Assembly: GCF_038624605.1 (NCBI RefSeq)
Contig: NZ_CP152020.1
Coordinates: 3,155,312-3,219,311, forward strand
DNA from: Psychrobacillus sp. FSL K6-4046
Lineage (GTDB): Bacteria; Bacillota; Bacilli; Bacillales_A; Planococcaceae
Direction: 5' to 3'
DNA length: 64,000 bases
Shown: positions 34,328 to 44,222 of the stretch, one piece after another
Layout of the letters: every line of letters begins with the position of its first letter
How positions within the stretch are numbered: position 1 is the first letter of the stretch
Translations under genes and position numbers: made by a program
The notes under the pieces: model-generated
What the model was told of the DNA's origin: nothing
The model's database searches: none
What the model saw: only the letters and a program-made list of their open reading frames with translations

Positions 34328-34588
34328 ATGGAGGAAAAGGATAGAGGCACTTTATATTTTAATATGGCTATTGGTACACTAGGACTTCTCGTTATTTTAG
34401 TAGGATTATTCAAATATGTTGAAACCGTCGGTGGGAATGCTTCATTTGCATTGGTAGGTTTTCCTTTAACAATGATTTACTTAAATTATCTTGAAGGGAA
34501 AGCTGGTATAAGTAAAAAAATATTATGGATTAAATCTATCATAGCGATTTCCTTGCTGATTATAATTTACATCTTCATTTTTAACTAA
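34328..34588 (+). CDS. Small membrane protein
   Basis: An 86-residue protein with three hydrophobic segments (about residues 11-27, 37-52 and 66-86) and a charged N-terminus MEEKDRG. CTGGGGGAAAATAA precedes the ATG. Not recognised. It is followed by a bidirectional terminator shared with the rbs operon. Confidence 0.6.
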   Translation: MEEKDRGTLYFNMAIGTLGLLVILVGLFKYVETVGGNASFALVGFPLTMIYLNYLEGKAGISKKILWIKSIIAISLLIIIYIFIFN

Positions 34589-34631
34589 TGAGGGAGGCTT
34601 TTAAATCAACATCTACCTTTATCATATACAT

Positions 34632-34685
34632 AAAAAAACTGCATACACGCCTCAAATTTCTTTGAGTGGGTATGCAGTCTTTTAC
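34632..34685. terminator. Bidirectional terminator at the end of the rbs operon
   Basis: ACTGCATAC and GTATGCAGT enclose an inner CTCAAA/TTTGAG stem, with A and T tracts on either side. It ends rbsB on the minus strand. Confidence 0.85.
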
Positions 34686-34688
34686 ATA

Positions 34689-35615
34689 TTATTTTTTGAT
34701 TAACTCTAAGTCAACCGGGATAGAAGCTTCCACTTCTTCTCCTTTTAATGCTTTGATAGCTGCTTCCATTGCCTTTTCACCAATTTGTTCTGGCTTTTGT
34801 GCAATTGTACCAGCAAGCTTACCATTTTCTACAGATTTTACAGCATCATCAGTAGCATCAAAACCGATGACAATAATGTCTTTTCCTGCAGATTCGATTG
34901 CTTCTAAAGCTCCTAGTGCCATTTCATCATTGTGAGCAAATACACCTTTGATGTCTGGATTAGCTTGAAGAATGTTTTCCATTACCGTTAAGCCTTCTGC
35001 ACGGTTAAAGTTAGCAGTTTGCTTTGCTACTACGTCTAATTTACCATCGGCAACATTGTTAAATCCTTCTCCGCGGTCACGAGCAGCAGAAGATCCTGCA
35101 ACACCTTCTAATTCAACTACAGCTGAACCTTCTCCAACTAATTCAAGTAAGTATTCACCTGCAAGCTCTCCACCTGCAACGTTATCTGATGCGATATGAG
35201 CTACAATTTCTCCACCCTCTGAGCTACGGTCAACTGTTACTACCGGAATATTAGCTGCATTTGCAGATTCCACAGATGAAACTACCGCTTGAGAGTCAAC
35301 TGGATTAATAATAATCAAGTCTACTCCTTGTTGGATTAAATCCTCTACATCACTTGCTTGTTTAGAAGCATTATCCTGTGCATCTACTACCGTTACGGCT
35401 GCACCCAATTCCTTAGCCTTCGCTTCTGCTCCATCACTTAATGTTACGAAAAATGGATTGTTTAAAGTTGAAACAGATAAACCAATTTTGTAATCACCCT
35501 CTGAACCAGTGGATCCTTTTTCAGAATCAGATTTCTCAGAGCCAGGTGAATCCAATGAACATGCTGCTAGAAACATTGATACGATTAACAGTAAAGCAAA
35601 ATAAAGTTTTTTCAT
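34689..35615 (-). CDS. rbsB: D-ribose-binding lipoprotein RbsB
   Basis: The 308-residue lipoprotein has lipobox FLAACS and a type I periplasmic binding fold (IGLSVSTLNNPFFVTLSDGAE, DVEDLIQQGVDLIIINPVDS, and GVFAHNDEMALGALEA). It delivers ribose to RbsAC. It is the last gene of rbsRKDACB, with AGGAGAAAT before ATG 35615. Confidence 0.95.
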   Translation of the reverse strand: MKKLYFALLLIVSMFLAACSLDSPGSEKSDSEKGSTGSEGDYKIGLSVSTLNNPFFVTLSDGAEAKAKELGAAVTVVDAQDNASKQASDVEDLIQQGVDLIIINPVDSQAVVSSVESANAANIPVVTVDRSSEGGEIVAHIASDNVAGGELAGEYLLELVGEGSAVVELEGVAGSSAARDRGEGFNNVADGKLDVVAKQTANFNRAEGLTVMENILQANPDIKGVFAHNDEMALGALEAIESAGKDIIVIGFDATDDAVKSVENGKLAGTIAQKPEQIGEKAMEAAIKALKGEEVEASIPVDLELIKK

Positions 35616-35630
35616 GAAGTTATTTCTCCT

Positions 35631-36572
35631 TTATGCTGTTTTTTTACGATCGATTAATACTGCTAATAATATAACTGCACCCTTCACCACTTGCTGGAAG
35701 AAGGAGGATACCCCAATTAAATTTAGACCATTATTCAAGACACCGATTATAAGTGCCCCGATTAAAGTACCAACAATCCAACCACGACCACCTGTTAAGC
35801 TTGTACCACCAAGTACTACCGCTGCAATGGCATCTAGTTCAAACATGTTACCTGCAGTAGGCTGAGCTGAATTCAAACGAGACGTTAAAATAAGAGAAGC
35901 AAGTGCTGCTAGTGCACCTGTTAATGCGTAAACATATATTTTAATACGGCCAACCTTAATACCAGAAAGACGAGAAGCCTCCTCGTTACCTCCTACCGCA
36001 TAAACTCGACGACCAAATGTCGTCTTTTTCAAGATAAAATATAGAACTCCAAATGCAACAGCCATTGTTACGACTGGTACAGGTATTCCTAAGAAATATC
36101 CTTTCCCAATCATTTGAAAAGATACAGAATCGCCTAAACCTGATATTGGTCTACCTTCTGTGTAAACTAATGTCAATCCTCGGTATATAGTCATTGTTGC
36201 TAAAGTAGCGATAAATGGAGCAACATTTCCTTTAGAGATAATAATTCCGTTAATTGCTCCTAGAACAGCTCCCAAAATAAGACCTATTAGCATAGCTAAA
36301 ATTGGATCCATTCCACTAGCAAGTAATCCTGCTGTAACTGCTCCTGTCAGAGCTAAAATTGATCCAACTGATAAATCAATCCCTCCAGTTAAAATAACGA
36401 AGGTCATCCCAAACGCGATAAGCGCATTAATAGAAACCTGTCTAAGTACATTCATTAAGTTATTTACGGTTAAAAAATTTGGGCTTAATATAGTGATGAT
36501 GACCACTAGTAAGATAAGTCCTAGCAACGGTCCTAATTTTTGTAGTACTGATTGTGAACTAGATTTTAGCAA
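35631..36572 (-). CDS. rbsC: Ribose ABC transporter permease RbsC
   Basis: The 313-residue inner-membrane permease has about eight or more spans and the BPD_transp_2 family motif region [14 protein letters not shown]. The start is TTG 36572, with GGAGGGG 6 nt upstream inside the end of rbsA; the genes overlap by 14 bp, showing translational coupling. Confidence 0.95.
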   Translation of the reverse strand: MLKSSSQSVLQKLGPLLGLILLVVIITILSPNFLTVNNLMNVLRQVSINALIAFGMTFVILTGGIDLSVGSILALTGAVTAGLLASGMDPILAMLIGLILGAVLGAINGIIISKGNVAPFIATLATMTIYRGLTLVYTEGRPISGLGDSVSFQMIGKGYFLGIPVPVVTMAVAFGVLYFILKKTTFGRRVYAVGGNEEASRLSGIKVGRIKIYVYALTGALAALASLILTSRLNSAQPTAGNMFELDAIAAVVLGGTSLTGGRGWIVGTLIGALIIGVLNNGLNLIGVSSFFQQVVKGAVILLAVLIDRKKTA

Positions 36573-38055
36573 CTTTGTCCCCTCCGGTAGCGTAATGCAT
36601 TATTTTTTCTTGTGTCATTTCTTCTTTGGTAACTTCACCGGTTAACTTTCCTTCATGCATCACGAGCACTCGATCGACCATTCCAATGATTTCAGGAAGC
36701 TCGGAGGATACCATAATGATAGATACTCCATTTTCTGCAAGTGTGTTAACAATGGAGTAAATTTCTTTTTTCGCGCCTACGTCTACACCGCGTGTCGGTT
36801 CATCCAATATTAAGATGTCTGGCTCAATACCTAGCCATTTGGCAATGACTATCTTCTGTTGATTCCCTCCACTTAATGATTTAACGGTTTGATCTGGACC
36901 AGAAGTACGTACACCTAGTCTTTTTACCATGGAATCATAGAGGCTTTTTTCTTTTTGCGTATTCACAACACCATTTTTAGATATTTTACTAAAATTTGTA
37001 ATACCTAAATTTTCTTTTACGGAGAAATCTAAAATCAATCCTTCAGATTTTCTATCCTCTGTTACGAAGCCGAAACCGAGCTTTATCGCATCTTGCGGAG
37101 TATTTATTTTCACTTGTTTACCATCAAGTATTAGCTCTCCACTATCGAGCTTTTTATAACCAAATAGGGATTGAACTACCTCTGTTCTTCCTGCACCCAT
37201 TAGGCCAGCGATACCAAGTATTTCTCCTTTTCGTAACTCAAACGAAATATCCTCGAAGTAACCTTTTCTAGTTAAGTTTTTTGCTACTAGCTTTACATCC
37301 CCAATTTTAGATTCTCTATCTGGAAAACGTCCGCCTAGCTCTCTCCCAACCATCATTTGTACAATTTCATCAAAGTTTGTTTCTTTTATATTTCTAACAC
37401 CTACATAGCTTCCGTCACGTAGAATAGTGATGCGGTCACATATAGCAAAGATTTCTTCCATTCGATGGGAAATATAGACGAAGGATACACCTTTCGCCTG
37501 CAATGCTCTAATAGTCTCAAAAAGTGTCTCTATTTCTCTATCGGTTAATGCTGCGGTCGGCTCGTCCATGATGATGACCTCTGCATTAGAAGAAATGGCC
37601 TTTGCAATTTCAACTATTTGCTGCTTACCAACTGAAAGATTTCTTGCAGTCGTCTTTACGTCTATATCTAAGCCCAGACTTAGTAGCACCTCTCTAGCAG
37701 CCTTGTTCATTTCTTTTGTTTTTAAAATACCCGATCTACCAAGGGTTTTTTCGTTCCCAAGAAATAAGTTTTCAGCCACTGATAGATCTGGAAGAATATT
37801 AAGCTCTTGGTGGATTACAGCTATCCCAGCCTGCTCTGCTTCCTTTGGGTTTTTAAATTCAACAGGTTTTCCTTTAATAGTGATTTCACCAGAATCTTTT
37901 GTATAGATACCTGTAAGAATCTTCATCAAGGTAGACTTACCTGCACCGTTCTCTCCCATTAGCGCATGAATTTCTCCTGGTGCTATTTCGAATTCCACAT
38001 TATTTAACACCGTATTTCCATTAAAGGCCTTTGTAATACCAGTCATCTGAATCAT
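36559..38055 (-). CDS. rbsA: Ribose ABC transporter ATP-binding protein RbsA
   Basis: The 498-residue protein has two nucleotide-binding domains. The first has [10 protein letters not shown] and [14 protein letters not shown]; the second lacks a canonical Walker A, as usual in this family, but has [15 protein letters not shown] and [16 protein letters not shown] 38055 is preferred over the GTG at 38067 because AAGGTGGTGG lies just upstream. Confidence 0.95.
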   Translation of the reverse strand: MIQMTGITKAFNGNTVLNNVEFEIAPGEIHALMGENGAGKSTLMKILTGIYTKDSGEITIKGKPVEFKNPKEAEQAGIAVIHQELNILPDLSVAENLFLGNEKTLGRSGILKTKEMNKAAREVLLSLGLDIDVKTTARNLSVGKQQIVEIAKAISSNAEVIIMDEPTAALTDREIETLFETIRALQAKGVSFVYISHRMEEIFAICDRITILRDGSYVGVRNIKETNFDEIVQMMVGRELGGRFPDRESKIGDVKLVAKNLTRKGYFEDISFELRKGEILGIAGLMGAGRTEVVQSLFGYKKLDSGELILDGKQVKINTPQDAIKLGFGFVTEDRKSEGLILDFSVKENLGITNFSKISKNGVVNTQKEKSLYDSMVKRLGVRTSGPDQTVKSLSGGNQQKIVIAKWLGIEPDILILDEPTRGVDVGAKKEIYSIVNTLAENGVSIIMVSSELPEIIGMVDRVLVMHEGKLTGEVTKEEMTQEKIMHYATGGDKVAKI

Positions 38056-38069
38056 TGCTTCCACCACCT

Positions 38070-38459
38070 TTAAAATATGACACCAGCTTGTAAGATTATA
38101 TTTGCATAAGGACTAGCCTCACCAGTCCTTATAATAACTTTAGATTGTCTAGTCATTGCTTTAAATTCCTCATGTGAGACTTCAGAAATTTGTTCAATGG
38201 ATTTATTCACTACATAGTGCATTTTTGCATTAGCGGTCTTCATCTCAGCTGCAACATACGCCTTTTCCACTACTAAATCGTCTAACACAACTGCTAAAAT
38301 TTCATCGAATGATGGTTTCCCAAGGATATAAGATAAATCGATGCACGTAACGCCATCAGGGATTGGTAACCCACAATCGCTTATTGTAATTTGATCGGTA
38401 TGTCCTAGCTTTGCAAAAATTCCAGCTAAATCACGATTTAATATGCCATGTTTTTTCAA
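38070..38459 (-). CDS. rbsD: D-ribose pyranase RbsD
   Basis: The 129-residue mutarotase converts beta-pyranose to beta-furanose ribose for the kinase. It shows [22 protein letters not shown] with the catalytic His, and the C-terminal [13 protein letters not shown] motif. Its ATG overlaps the rbsK stop (ATGA). Confidence 0.96.
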   Translation of the reverse strand: MKKHGILNRDLAGIFAKLGHTDQITISDCGLPIPDGVTCIDLSYILGKPSFDEILAVVLDDLVVEKAYVAAEMKTANAKMHYVVNKSIEQISEVSHEEFKAMTRQSKVIIRTGEASPYANIILQAGVIF

Positions 38460-39340
38460 TTGCTAACACCCTCTAATCTTTTTACTACTTCCGTATGGCT
38501 TGGCATACCGCCTTGAGCACCAAATTTTTCTACAGACAAAGAGGCAGATGCATTTGCGTAACGAACCGCTTCTTCTAAACTTAAACTTTGTCCAAGTGCA
38601 TGAGCGAGTGCTCCGTTAAATGTATCACCTGCACCCGTCGTATCTACTGCAGTTGTTTTAAATCCGGGTACGAGTATATGTTTCGTTCCATCAAAATATC
38701 TAGCACCCTCACTACCTAACGTCACAATTAGCTTGTTTGGATATTTCTCTAAAGTTGCTTCCATATTTTGACCAAATATTAGCTCACACTCCGTTTCATT
38801 TGGTGTTAAATAGGCAACATAGTCCATAAATTCTAGCTGAAAACCACTAGCTGGCGCAGGGTTAAGCAATACAGGAACGTTTAACTCTCGGCAAAGCTCT
38901 AGCGTGTATTTCACCACAGGAATTGGAATTTCTAGCTGCATGATCACAAACTTGCTTTGCTGAATTGTTTCTTTCATCCTTTTGATGTTTGCCTCAGTTA
39001 ACAAATAGTTTGCTCCAGGGACGACGATAATTCTGTTATCGCCTTCGGATAATAAAATATTAGCGATTCCAGTTGCAGCCTCCTCTGTTTGCATAACTGA
39101 ATCGGTATTTACTCCATTTGCTTTCAGGTCCTCTAATAATTCTCTTCCAAAGCTATCTGTTCCAACGCTAGCAAGCATATGTACATTGCTTCCTAAGCGT
39201 GCTGCAGCAACAGCCTGGTTTGCTCCTTTGCCTCCGGGGATAGTCGTAAAGAGTTGTCCTAAAACCGTTTCCCCTTGGACGGGAAAGTTGTCTGTTTGTA
39301 CTACAATGTCCATATTCATGCTGCCTATAACTGTAATCAT
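38456..39340 (-). CDS. rbsK: Ribokinase RbsK
   Basis: This 294-residue PfkB-family kinase has the N-terminal PGGKGANQAVAAARLG and the C-terminal DTTGAGDTFNGALAHAL with the catalytic Asp and anion hole. It phosphorylates ribose at O5. The start overlaps the rbsR stop by 4 bp. It should not be confused with the SigB sensor kinase of the same symbol at 30331. Confidence 0.96.
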   Translation of the reverse strand: MITVIGSMNMDIVVQTDNFPVQGETVLGQLFTTIPGGKGANQAVAAARLGSNVHMLASVGTDSFGRELLEDLKANGVNTDSVMQTEEAATGIANILLSEGDNRIIVVPGANYLLTEANIKRMKETIQQSKFVIMQLEIPIPVVKYTLELCRELNVPVLLNPAPASGFQLEFMDYVAYLTPNETECELIFGQNMEATLEKYPNKLIVTLGSEGARYFDGTKHILVPGFKTTAVDTTGAGDTFNGALAHALGQSLSLEEAVRYANASASLSVEKFGAQGGMPSHTEVVKRLEGVSN

Positions 39341-40320
39341 CGTTGTCCACTCCTTGTCGTTCCTCGTTCCACTAGCTCTACAGGTACTTGAATTACTCTT
39401 TCTTCTATTTCAATTTCTTCAATAATTTTAATAAGTATACGGGTTGCCAAAGCACCCATTTTGTAAATGTCTTGGGCTACCGTTGTCAGTCCTGGAGTCA
39501 ACATTCCTCCAAGTGAAATTCCATCAAACCCCATAATTTGTAGCTGATCAGGAACGCTAATGCCTAATGAATGTGCAGCCTTCAAAGCACCGGCAGCAGA
39601 AACATCCGTGCTTGCAAATATGCCATCTACACCTTTGATATTTGTTAAGAATGTCCTTGCAATCTTCTCGGATTCTTCAAAGTGAAAGGGACTTTCGATA
39701 ATATGAGTTTGCACCTTTTTTCCTTCTACAGCCTTAAGAAATCCAGTGAGTCGATCATCAGCAGGACCGAGACCTTTAGGACCTCGCATAAATACGATAT
39801 TTTGACAGCCTTTTTCTAACAAGTAGTTGGTACCCATACACGCTCCGTCAATATTATTAGAAGAAACGGTCGGAATAGATTCATGTATCATGCGATCTAA
39901 CGCCACAAGTGGTACTTTTAAATCTTCATAGTGGCTTGCACGTAGCTGGTTCGTCGTTACGATAAACCCTGCTACATATTTTTGCTTTAAAGTATCTATA
40001 TAATGTATTTCTTTTTCAGATTTTTCATCTGAATTACACAAAACTACTGTGTATCCATAGGATAATGCGATATCCTCCACTGCTCGAGCAAGCTCTGGAA
40101 AGAATGGATTCATAATATCAGGAACGATTAACCCTATAAAGTTTGTTTGTTTTGTCGTTAGAGATCTTGCTACTTGGTTTGGTATATATTCTAATTTATC
40201 GATTGCTCTTTTAATCTTGAGCTTTGTATCTTCACTGATATACCCTTTTCTATTTAAATAACGGGATACAGAAGCAACGGAAACACCAGCTTCTTTTGCT
40301 ACGTCTCTAATGTTTGCCAT
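39337..40320 (-). CDS. rbsR: LacI-family ribose operon repressor RbsR
   Basis: This 327-residue LacI/GalR repressor has the N-terminal HTH (IRDVAKEAGVSVASVSRYLN), hinge region and a ribose-binding-like core. It is the first gene of rbsRKDACB, with a perfect 18-bp palindromic operator 24 nt upstream, so the operon is presumably autoregulated and induced by ribose. Confidence 0.95.
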   Translation of the reverse strand: MANIRDVAKEAGVSVASVSRYLNRKGYISEDTKLKIKRAIDKLEYIPNQVARSLTTKQTNFIGLIVPDIMNPFFPELARAVEDIALSYGYTVVLCNSDEKSEKEIHYIDTLKQKYVAGFIVTTNQLRASHYEDLKVPLVALDRMIHESIPTVSSNNIDGACMGTNYLLEKGCQNIVFMRGPKGLGPADDRLTGFLKAVEGKKVQTHIIESPFHFEESEKIARTFLTNIKGVDGIFASTDVSAAGALKAAHSLGISVPDQLQIMGFDGISLGGMLTPGLTTVAQDIYKMGALATRILIKIIEEIEIEERVIQVPVELVERGTTRSGQR

Positions 40321-40343
40321 CTGTTTTCCCCTTCTCTTTTAAA

Positions 40344-40361
40344 TGTGTAACCGGTTACACA
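40344..40361. promoter_or_regulatory. RbsR operator
   Basis: TGTGTAACCGGTTACACA is a perfect 18-bp palindrome with the central CG of LacI-family sites. It differs from the cre consensus at the two positions flanking the CG, so RbsR is the likelier ligand. Confidence 0.85.
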
Positions 40362-40526
40362 CAATATAACAAGGAGTTTTCAAACTGTCAATAAAAAATT
40401 GTACTATACTTTCCCTACCGCACCTTTTTGTTGTATAACAGTGGGTTTTCTAGCCTTCAAGGAACTTAAAGACCATTTATTCGTAATATTCATTGAATAT
40501 AAAAATAAAACTAAAGGATGAAACCT

Positions 40527-41489
40527 ATGATTTATAAGATATGGAAGATTACGAAGCGTATTGTTTTAGGAGCGGTTGCTCTATTTGTTCTATGGTTTGT
40601 TGGTCATCAGCTAATGTCTTTATATGAAAAAAACAAATATGAGGCAATCGGCCAACACGTTGAGGTAGATGGAAAAGAAATGCATGTATATGAAAAAGGA
40701 GCAGGAGATAACACCATTGTTTTATTAACAGGACTCGGAACTGCTGCCCCTGCCCTTGACTTCGAGCCACTAGTGAAAGAACTATCAGTAGACAATAGAG
40801 TTATTGTTGTAGAGCCATTTGGATACGGTTGGAGTGAGAAAACTGATAAAAAACGTAGCGTGGAAAACATCACAGAGGAAATAAGGACTGCTATATTACA
40901 GTTAGATATTCAAGAACCATATATTCTCATGCCACATTCTATTTCCGGTGTTTATAGCATGTATTATGCGAACAAGTACCCTGAAGAGATAAAAGCAATT
41001 ATAGGCATTGATCCAACCTTGCCCCAGGCTCTTGAGTACTTTGAAGAAGACGCTCCCACCATGCCAAAGGCTTTAAGCATTATTGCTCCTAGTGGGTTGG
41101 CGCGATTGGCTATGTACATTACCCCTGATAGTTTTTTACCTATAGCAGCGGAAAATACATATTCTAAAGAGAACTTAAAAATGACTAAGCTTATTTCATC
41201 CTGGAGTGGATATAACCGAAATGTCATTAATGAAACCAACCTTATCCAAGAAAATATGGAGTTAACCAAGAAACTTACCTTTCCTCCAGATTTGCCTGTC
41301 ATGATATTTACGAGTGACGCCGAAAAGACAAATGAGGACGGTAAATCGAATATTACCTTTTATGAAACCCAATTAAAAAACAGCACTTTAAGTAAGCTTG
41401 TTCCTTTAGAGGGTCATCATTATTTACATTGGACTCAATCAGAAACCATGAGTGATGAGGTGAGGGGATTTATAAAGAGGATGGATTAG
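40527..41489 (+). CDS. Membrane-anchored alpha/beta hydrolase
   Basis: The 320-residue protein has an N-terminal span (about residues 8-26), an oxyanion loop LLTGLGTAAP, a nucleophile-elbow region MPHSISGVY (Ser at about 138), and a late His in LEGHHYLHWTQ. The substrate is unknown. ATG 40527 has AAAGG 9 nt upstream; ATG 40518 overlaps that site. It diverges from the rbs operon. Confidence 0.82.
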   Translation: MIYKIWKITKRIVLGAVALFVLWFVGHQLMSLYEKNKYEAIGQHVEVDGKEMHVYEKGAGDNTIVLLTGLGTAAPALDFEPLVKELSVDNRVIVVEPFGYGWSEKTDKKRSVENITEEIRTAILQLDIQEPYILMPHSISGVYSMYYANKYPEEIKAIIGIDPTLPQALEYFEEDAPTMPKALSIIAPSGLARLAMYITPDSFLPIAAENTYSKENLKMTKLISSWSGYNRNVINETNLIQENMELTKKLTFPPDLPVMIFTSDAEKTNEDGKSNITFYETQLKNSTLSKLVPLEGHHYLHWTQSETMSDEVRGFIKRMD

Positions 41490-41542
41490 CTTTTAGATAA
41501 CGCCGGTAATGTAAAAGGTAAGAGTTTTTTAGGAGGAGTAAC

Positions 41543-41854
41543 TTGAATAAGAAAAAATTGATGTACAGTATATTGGTTGAAATAAATAATGGGAGCATAC
41601 CTAATCATATAGATTACAATTTAGAATTATTTATGTGGGCTGAAATTATGGAAGCGATTGATGATGTAGGATATCTAAAGGGGATTTCTATTTATTACTA
41701 TGGTGATGATGAGTGGTTTGATGAAACAATTCACTCGGTTGAACTTAAACTGCCACAACTTACTAATGCAGGAGTTGAATTCTTAAAAGAACACATTGCT
41801 TGGAATAAAACATATTGTGGCATGACTAATGTGAATGAATGGCTTGAAATTTAA
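41543..41854 (+). CDS. YjcQ-like small protein
   Basis: The 103-residue protein begins MNKKKLMYSILVEINNG and contains DVGYLKGISIYYYG and GVEFLKEH, a winged-helix layout resembling YjcQ-family proteins, often linked with phage or plasmid genes. The family call is tentative. TTG 41543 follows TAGGAGGAG. Confidence 0.6.
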   Translation: MNKKKLMYSILVEINNGSIPNHIDYNLELFMWAEIMEAIDDVGYLKGISIYYYGDDEWFDETIHSVELKLPQLTNAGVEFLKEHIAWNKTYCGMTNVNEWLEI

Positions 41855-41964
41855 ATACACATTTTTCAACTTACAGGACTTTATACAAGAATCCCTCTCC
41901 CTAAAACTAGTTGAATATTATGTTAATATTAATTTGAAAGAAGTTAAGGAGGAAATTCACAAAT

Positions 41965-42555
41965 ATGATAAAAATTATTGGACAAAAAGTTGAATTGAAA
42001 GAGGCTAACCAACAAGATATTGATGACTTATATTATTGGAAGTATGAAGATAAAAAACAAGAAGCTAAGAAATGGAATGGCCCTTACATACCTGAGACTA
42101 AAATAACAAAAGAAGAGTTTAAAATAAATTGGGATAAAGACTATGAAATTGCACCCAACACTCCCAATTCACTAATCATTTTTGTAGGAGATAAACTAAT
42201 TGGAACGGTAGGCTCTTATTGGGTAGATCAAAACACGAATTGGTTAGAAACCGGAATAGTCATTTATGATAACAATTACTGGAATGGTGGCTATGGAACT
42301 GAGGCTTATAAACTCTGGATAGACTTTTTATTTAGTTCTACTGATTTACATCGGTTAGGAATGTCAACGTGGTCAGGCAATGTAAGGATGATGAAGGTAG
42401 CAGAAAGAATTGGGATGAAAGAAGAAGCACGAATAAGAAATGCTAGAATAGTTGACGGTGAATATTTTGATGCAATTAAAATGGGTATATTGCGTGCAGA
42501 ATGGGAAGAAAAACAGATAATAAATACATCTAAAGAAACCTCTCTATTGCACTAA
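41965..42555 (+). CDS. GNAT N-acetyltransferase (RimJ/RimL-type)
   Basis: The 196-residue GNAT protein has the acetyl-CoA loop region YWNGGYGTEAYKLW at about residues 109-122 and LHRLGMSTWSGNVRMMKVAERIGMKEEARIR, typical of the RimL/SpeG subgroup. The acceptor is unknown. AAGGAGG lies before the ATG. Confidence 0.86.
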   Translation: MIKIIGQKVELKEANQQDIDDLYYWKYEDKKQEAKKWNGPYIPETKITKEEFKINWDKDYEIAPNTPNSLIIFVGDKLIGTVGSYWVDQNTNWLETGIVIYDNNYWNGGYGTEAYKLWIDFLFSSTDLHRLGMSTWSGNVRMMKVAERIGMKEEARIRNARIVDGEYFDAIKMGILRAEWEEKQIINTSKETSLLH

Positions 42556-42638
42556 CGCTTAGAGAAAATAGCAGCAAAGTAAATTGAGCTTGGGGATATG
42601 TATGCAAGCTCTGCCTCTTCCCTTACCCACAAAACAAA

Positions 42639-42677
42639 AAACACTTGGTTGCTATTTCAAGCTACCAAGTGTTTTCT
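42639..42677. terminator. Bidirectional terminator
   Basis: AACACTTGGT and ACCAAGTGTT form a stem flanked by A- and T-rich ends, serving the minus-strand lipoprotein gene and the GNAT gene. Confidence 0.8.
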
Positions 42678-42680
42678 TTA

Positions 42681-43148
42681 TTACGGAGTATATTTTTCAG
42701 AGACCTTCACTACAACTCCATCTTCTAAAGTTATATCATATGGCCCTTTAACAACTGCTAAATAAGAAACGAATTCCTTTTCCTCTACTTGCTTTGGTTT
42801 GGCTGTATCGTCTTGATTAACCAAATAGAACTCAGCATCTTCAGCTAGCTTTAAGCTTTCTGCCTTTTGTGATTCATCGTAAATCATAAATCCTGTAGCT
42901 AAATCCTTTTCCGTATCTAGCCCTAGTTCCTTGATACGATCCGTATCGGATTCCTCAATCCACTCTACTTCATCAATGATTAGACTTTTATTTGGTAGAT
43001 CGAAGTCTCTTACGTAGGCTAGCATTTCTTTTTTCTCTTCCTTTGCCTCTTCTTCCTTCGGCTCGTCGCTACAAGCACCTAACAGTAAAAGTGCTCCTAA
43101 AGTTGTAAGGAGAAGCATAGACATTTTATTTGATAGTAGTTGTTTCAT
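42681..43148 (-). CDS. Lipoprotein of unknown function
   Basis: The 155-residue lipoprotein has lipobox LLLGACS and a Lys/Glu-rich linker. The mature part (YVRDFDLPNKSLIIDEVEWIEESDTDRI) resembles lipoproteins of the same kind common in Bacillus. ATG 43148 has AAAGGA upstream at 9-10 nt. Confidence 0.75.
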   Translation of the reverse strand: MKQLLSNKMSMLLLTTLGALLLLGACSDEPKEEEAKEEKKEMLAYVRDFDLPNKSLIIDEVEWIEESDTDRIKELGLDTEKDLATGFMIYDESQKAESLKLAEDAEFYLVNQDDTAKPKQVEEKEFVSYLAVVKGPYDITLEDGVVVKVSEKYTP

Positions 43149-43244
43149 ATACAATCATCCTTTCCTGGTAAGTGATTAGACGGAAAAACAAGTAAAAGGT
43201 TCTACCTATTTTAAAAATTCCAACTTCCAAGATATAAGTTTAAT

Positions 43245-43925
43245 TTACTTTTTCTTAAAAAGAAACCATAAAAATATGAATATTATAAATGCAACAAACT
43301 CTAATGATAGAATATAGAACGGATATGGCCCAAGGAAATCCAACAAACTTCCTCCAGTTGGCTTCCTTTGTAGAAACATATAGTTTCCGTCCACCAGCGA
43401 GTTAATCCAAAAAACAAATGGCAGCAAAATATTTAAAGCAAGCATCGTTGCAAGAATTCCCTTAAATGTCGGTCGATATCCTTTCACCCAAGTAAAGTAG
43501 AGCGCTGTCAGTATAATCCCCGCATGTGTATAAAAAAAATGAAAATATCTAAAGTGCGGGTAATTCATATCCAATACAGGAGTAATCATGGCTTGTATTG
43601 CACCACCTATGCCTGCATAAAAAACAAACTGGTAAACGAAACGGTTACCCGTCCATAGTAGAACGATTGTCAGTAGAAGGCTAATACTGCATAGTTCAAG
43701 AGGCAGTGAATTCCTTAGCTCCCATCGGTCTGTTTGAATGAGCCAAATATGATATACAATATCCATCCCTAATAACGACAATCCAAATAGACGTTCCACA
43801 CGAAGAAGTCCTTTCTCCGATTTTAGCCATCGATCCCTTGTGAAAAAAAGAATAAGTATGAAAAGAATAAATGCAGCTATCGCACTCCAATGCTCTACCG
43901 AAAGCATGATAAATCGCTCTTCCAA
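43245..43925 (-). CDS. YwaF/TMEM164-type membrane protein (TIGR02206 family)
   Basis: The 226-residue protein has about seven membrane segments. The segments LPLELCSISLLL and YFHFFYTHAGIIL are typical of the YwaF family, whose eukaryotic relative TMEM164 is a lipid acyltransferase. Function in bacteria is unestablished. Confidence 0.8.
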   Translation of the reverse strand: MEERFIMLSVEHWSAIAAFILFILILFFTRDRWLKSEKGLLRVERLFGLSLLGMDIVYHIWLIQTDRWELRNSLPLELCSISLLLTIVLLWTGNRFVYQFVFYAGIGGAIQAMITPVLDMNYPHFRYFHFFYTHAGIILTALYFTWVKGYRPTFKGILATMLALNILLPFVFWINSLVDGNYMFLQRKPTGGSLLDFLGPYPFYILSLEFVAFIIFIFLWFLFKKK

Positions 43926-44020
43926 CTAGCTCACCACCCGTTTTTATTACTATAATACTATTCGGGTTAGCTGGATGATTTTCCTTTTATCTATTTGGTG
44001 AGGATTGATATTTTATGGGC

Positions 44021-44119
44021 ACCGACCGATTATTCGTGTGAACCGACCGATTATTTGCCGGAACCGACCGATTTTGCGGAAAAACCGACCGATTATTGGC
44101 AACAACCGACCGATTCCTA
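44021..44119. repeat. Tandem repeat with exact 21-nt period, five copies
   Basis: ACCGACCGATT begins at 44021, 44042, 44063, 44084 and 44105, always 21 nt apart, with variable 7-10 nt between. One frame would encode repeating PTDY heptapeptides, but no ribosome site or convincing start exists. It lies in the 297-bp gap between two minus-strand genes. Confidence 0.95.
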
Positions 44120-44181
44120 ATTTTTGATGTGCTGTTTTATGGTAGCTACGATTATTTTTATAAATATATCATGTTAATAAT

Positions 44182-44216
44182 AAAAAAAGAGCATCGCTTA
44201 ATAGCGATGCTCTCCT
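44182..44216 (-). terminator. Terminator of the SDR gene
   Basis: AGAGCATCGCT and AGCGATGCTCT form a perfect hairpin followed by TTTTTTT on the minus strand, just after the stop. Confidence 0.9.
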
Positions 44217-44222
44217 CTTGAA

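Noticed and set aside
44021-44119. Possible CRISPR array or coding PTDY repeat
   Set aside because: Repeats are only about 11 bp with 10-bp spacers, no cas genes are near, and no start or ribosome site supports translation.
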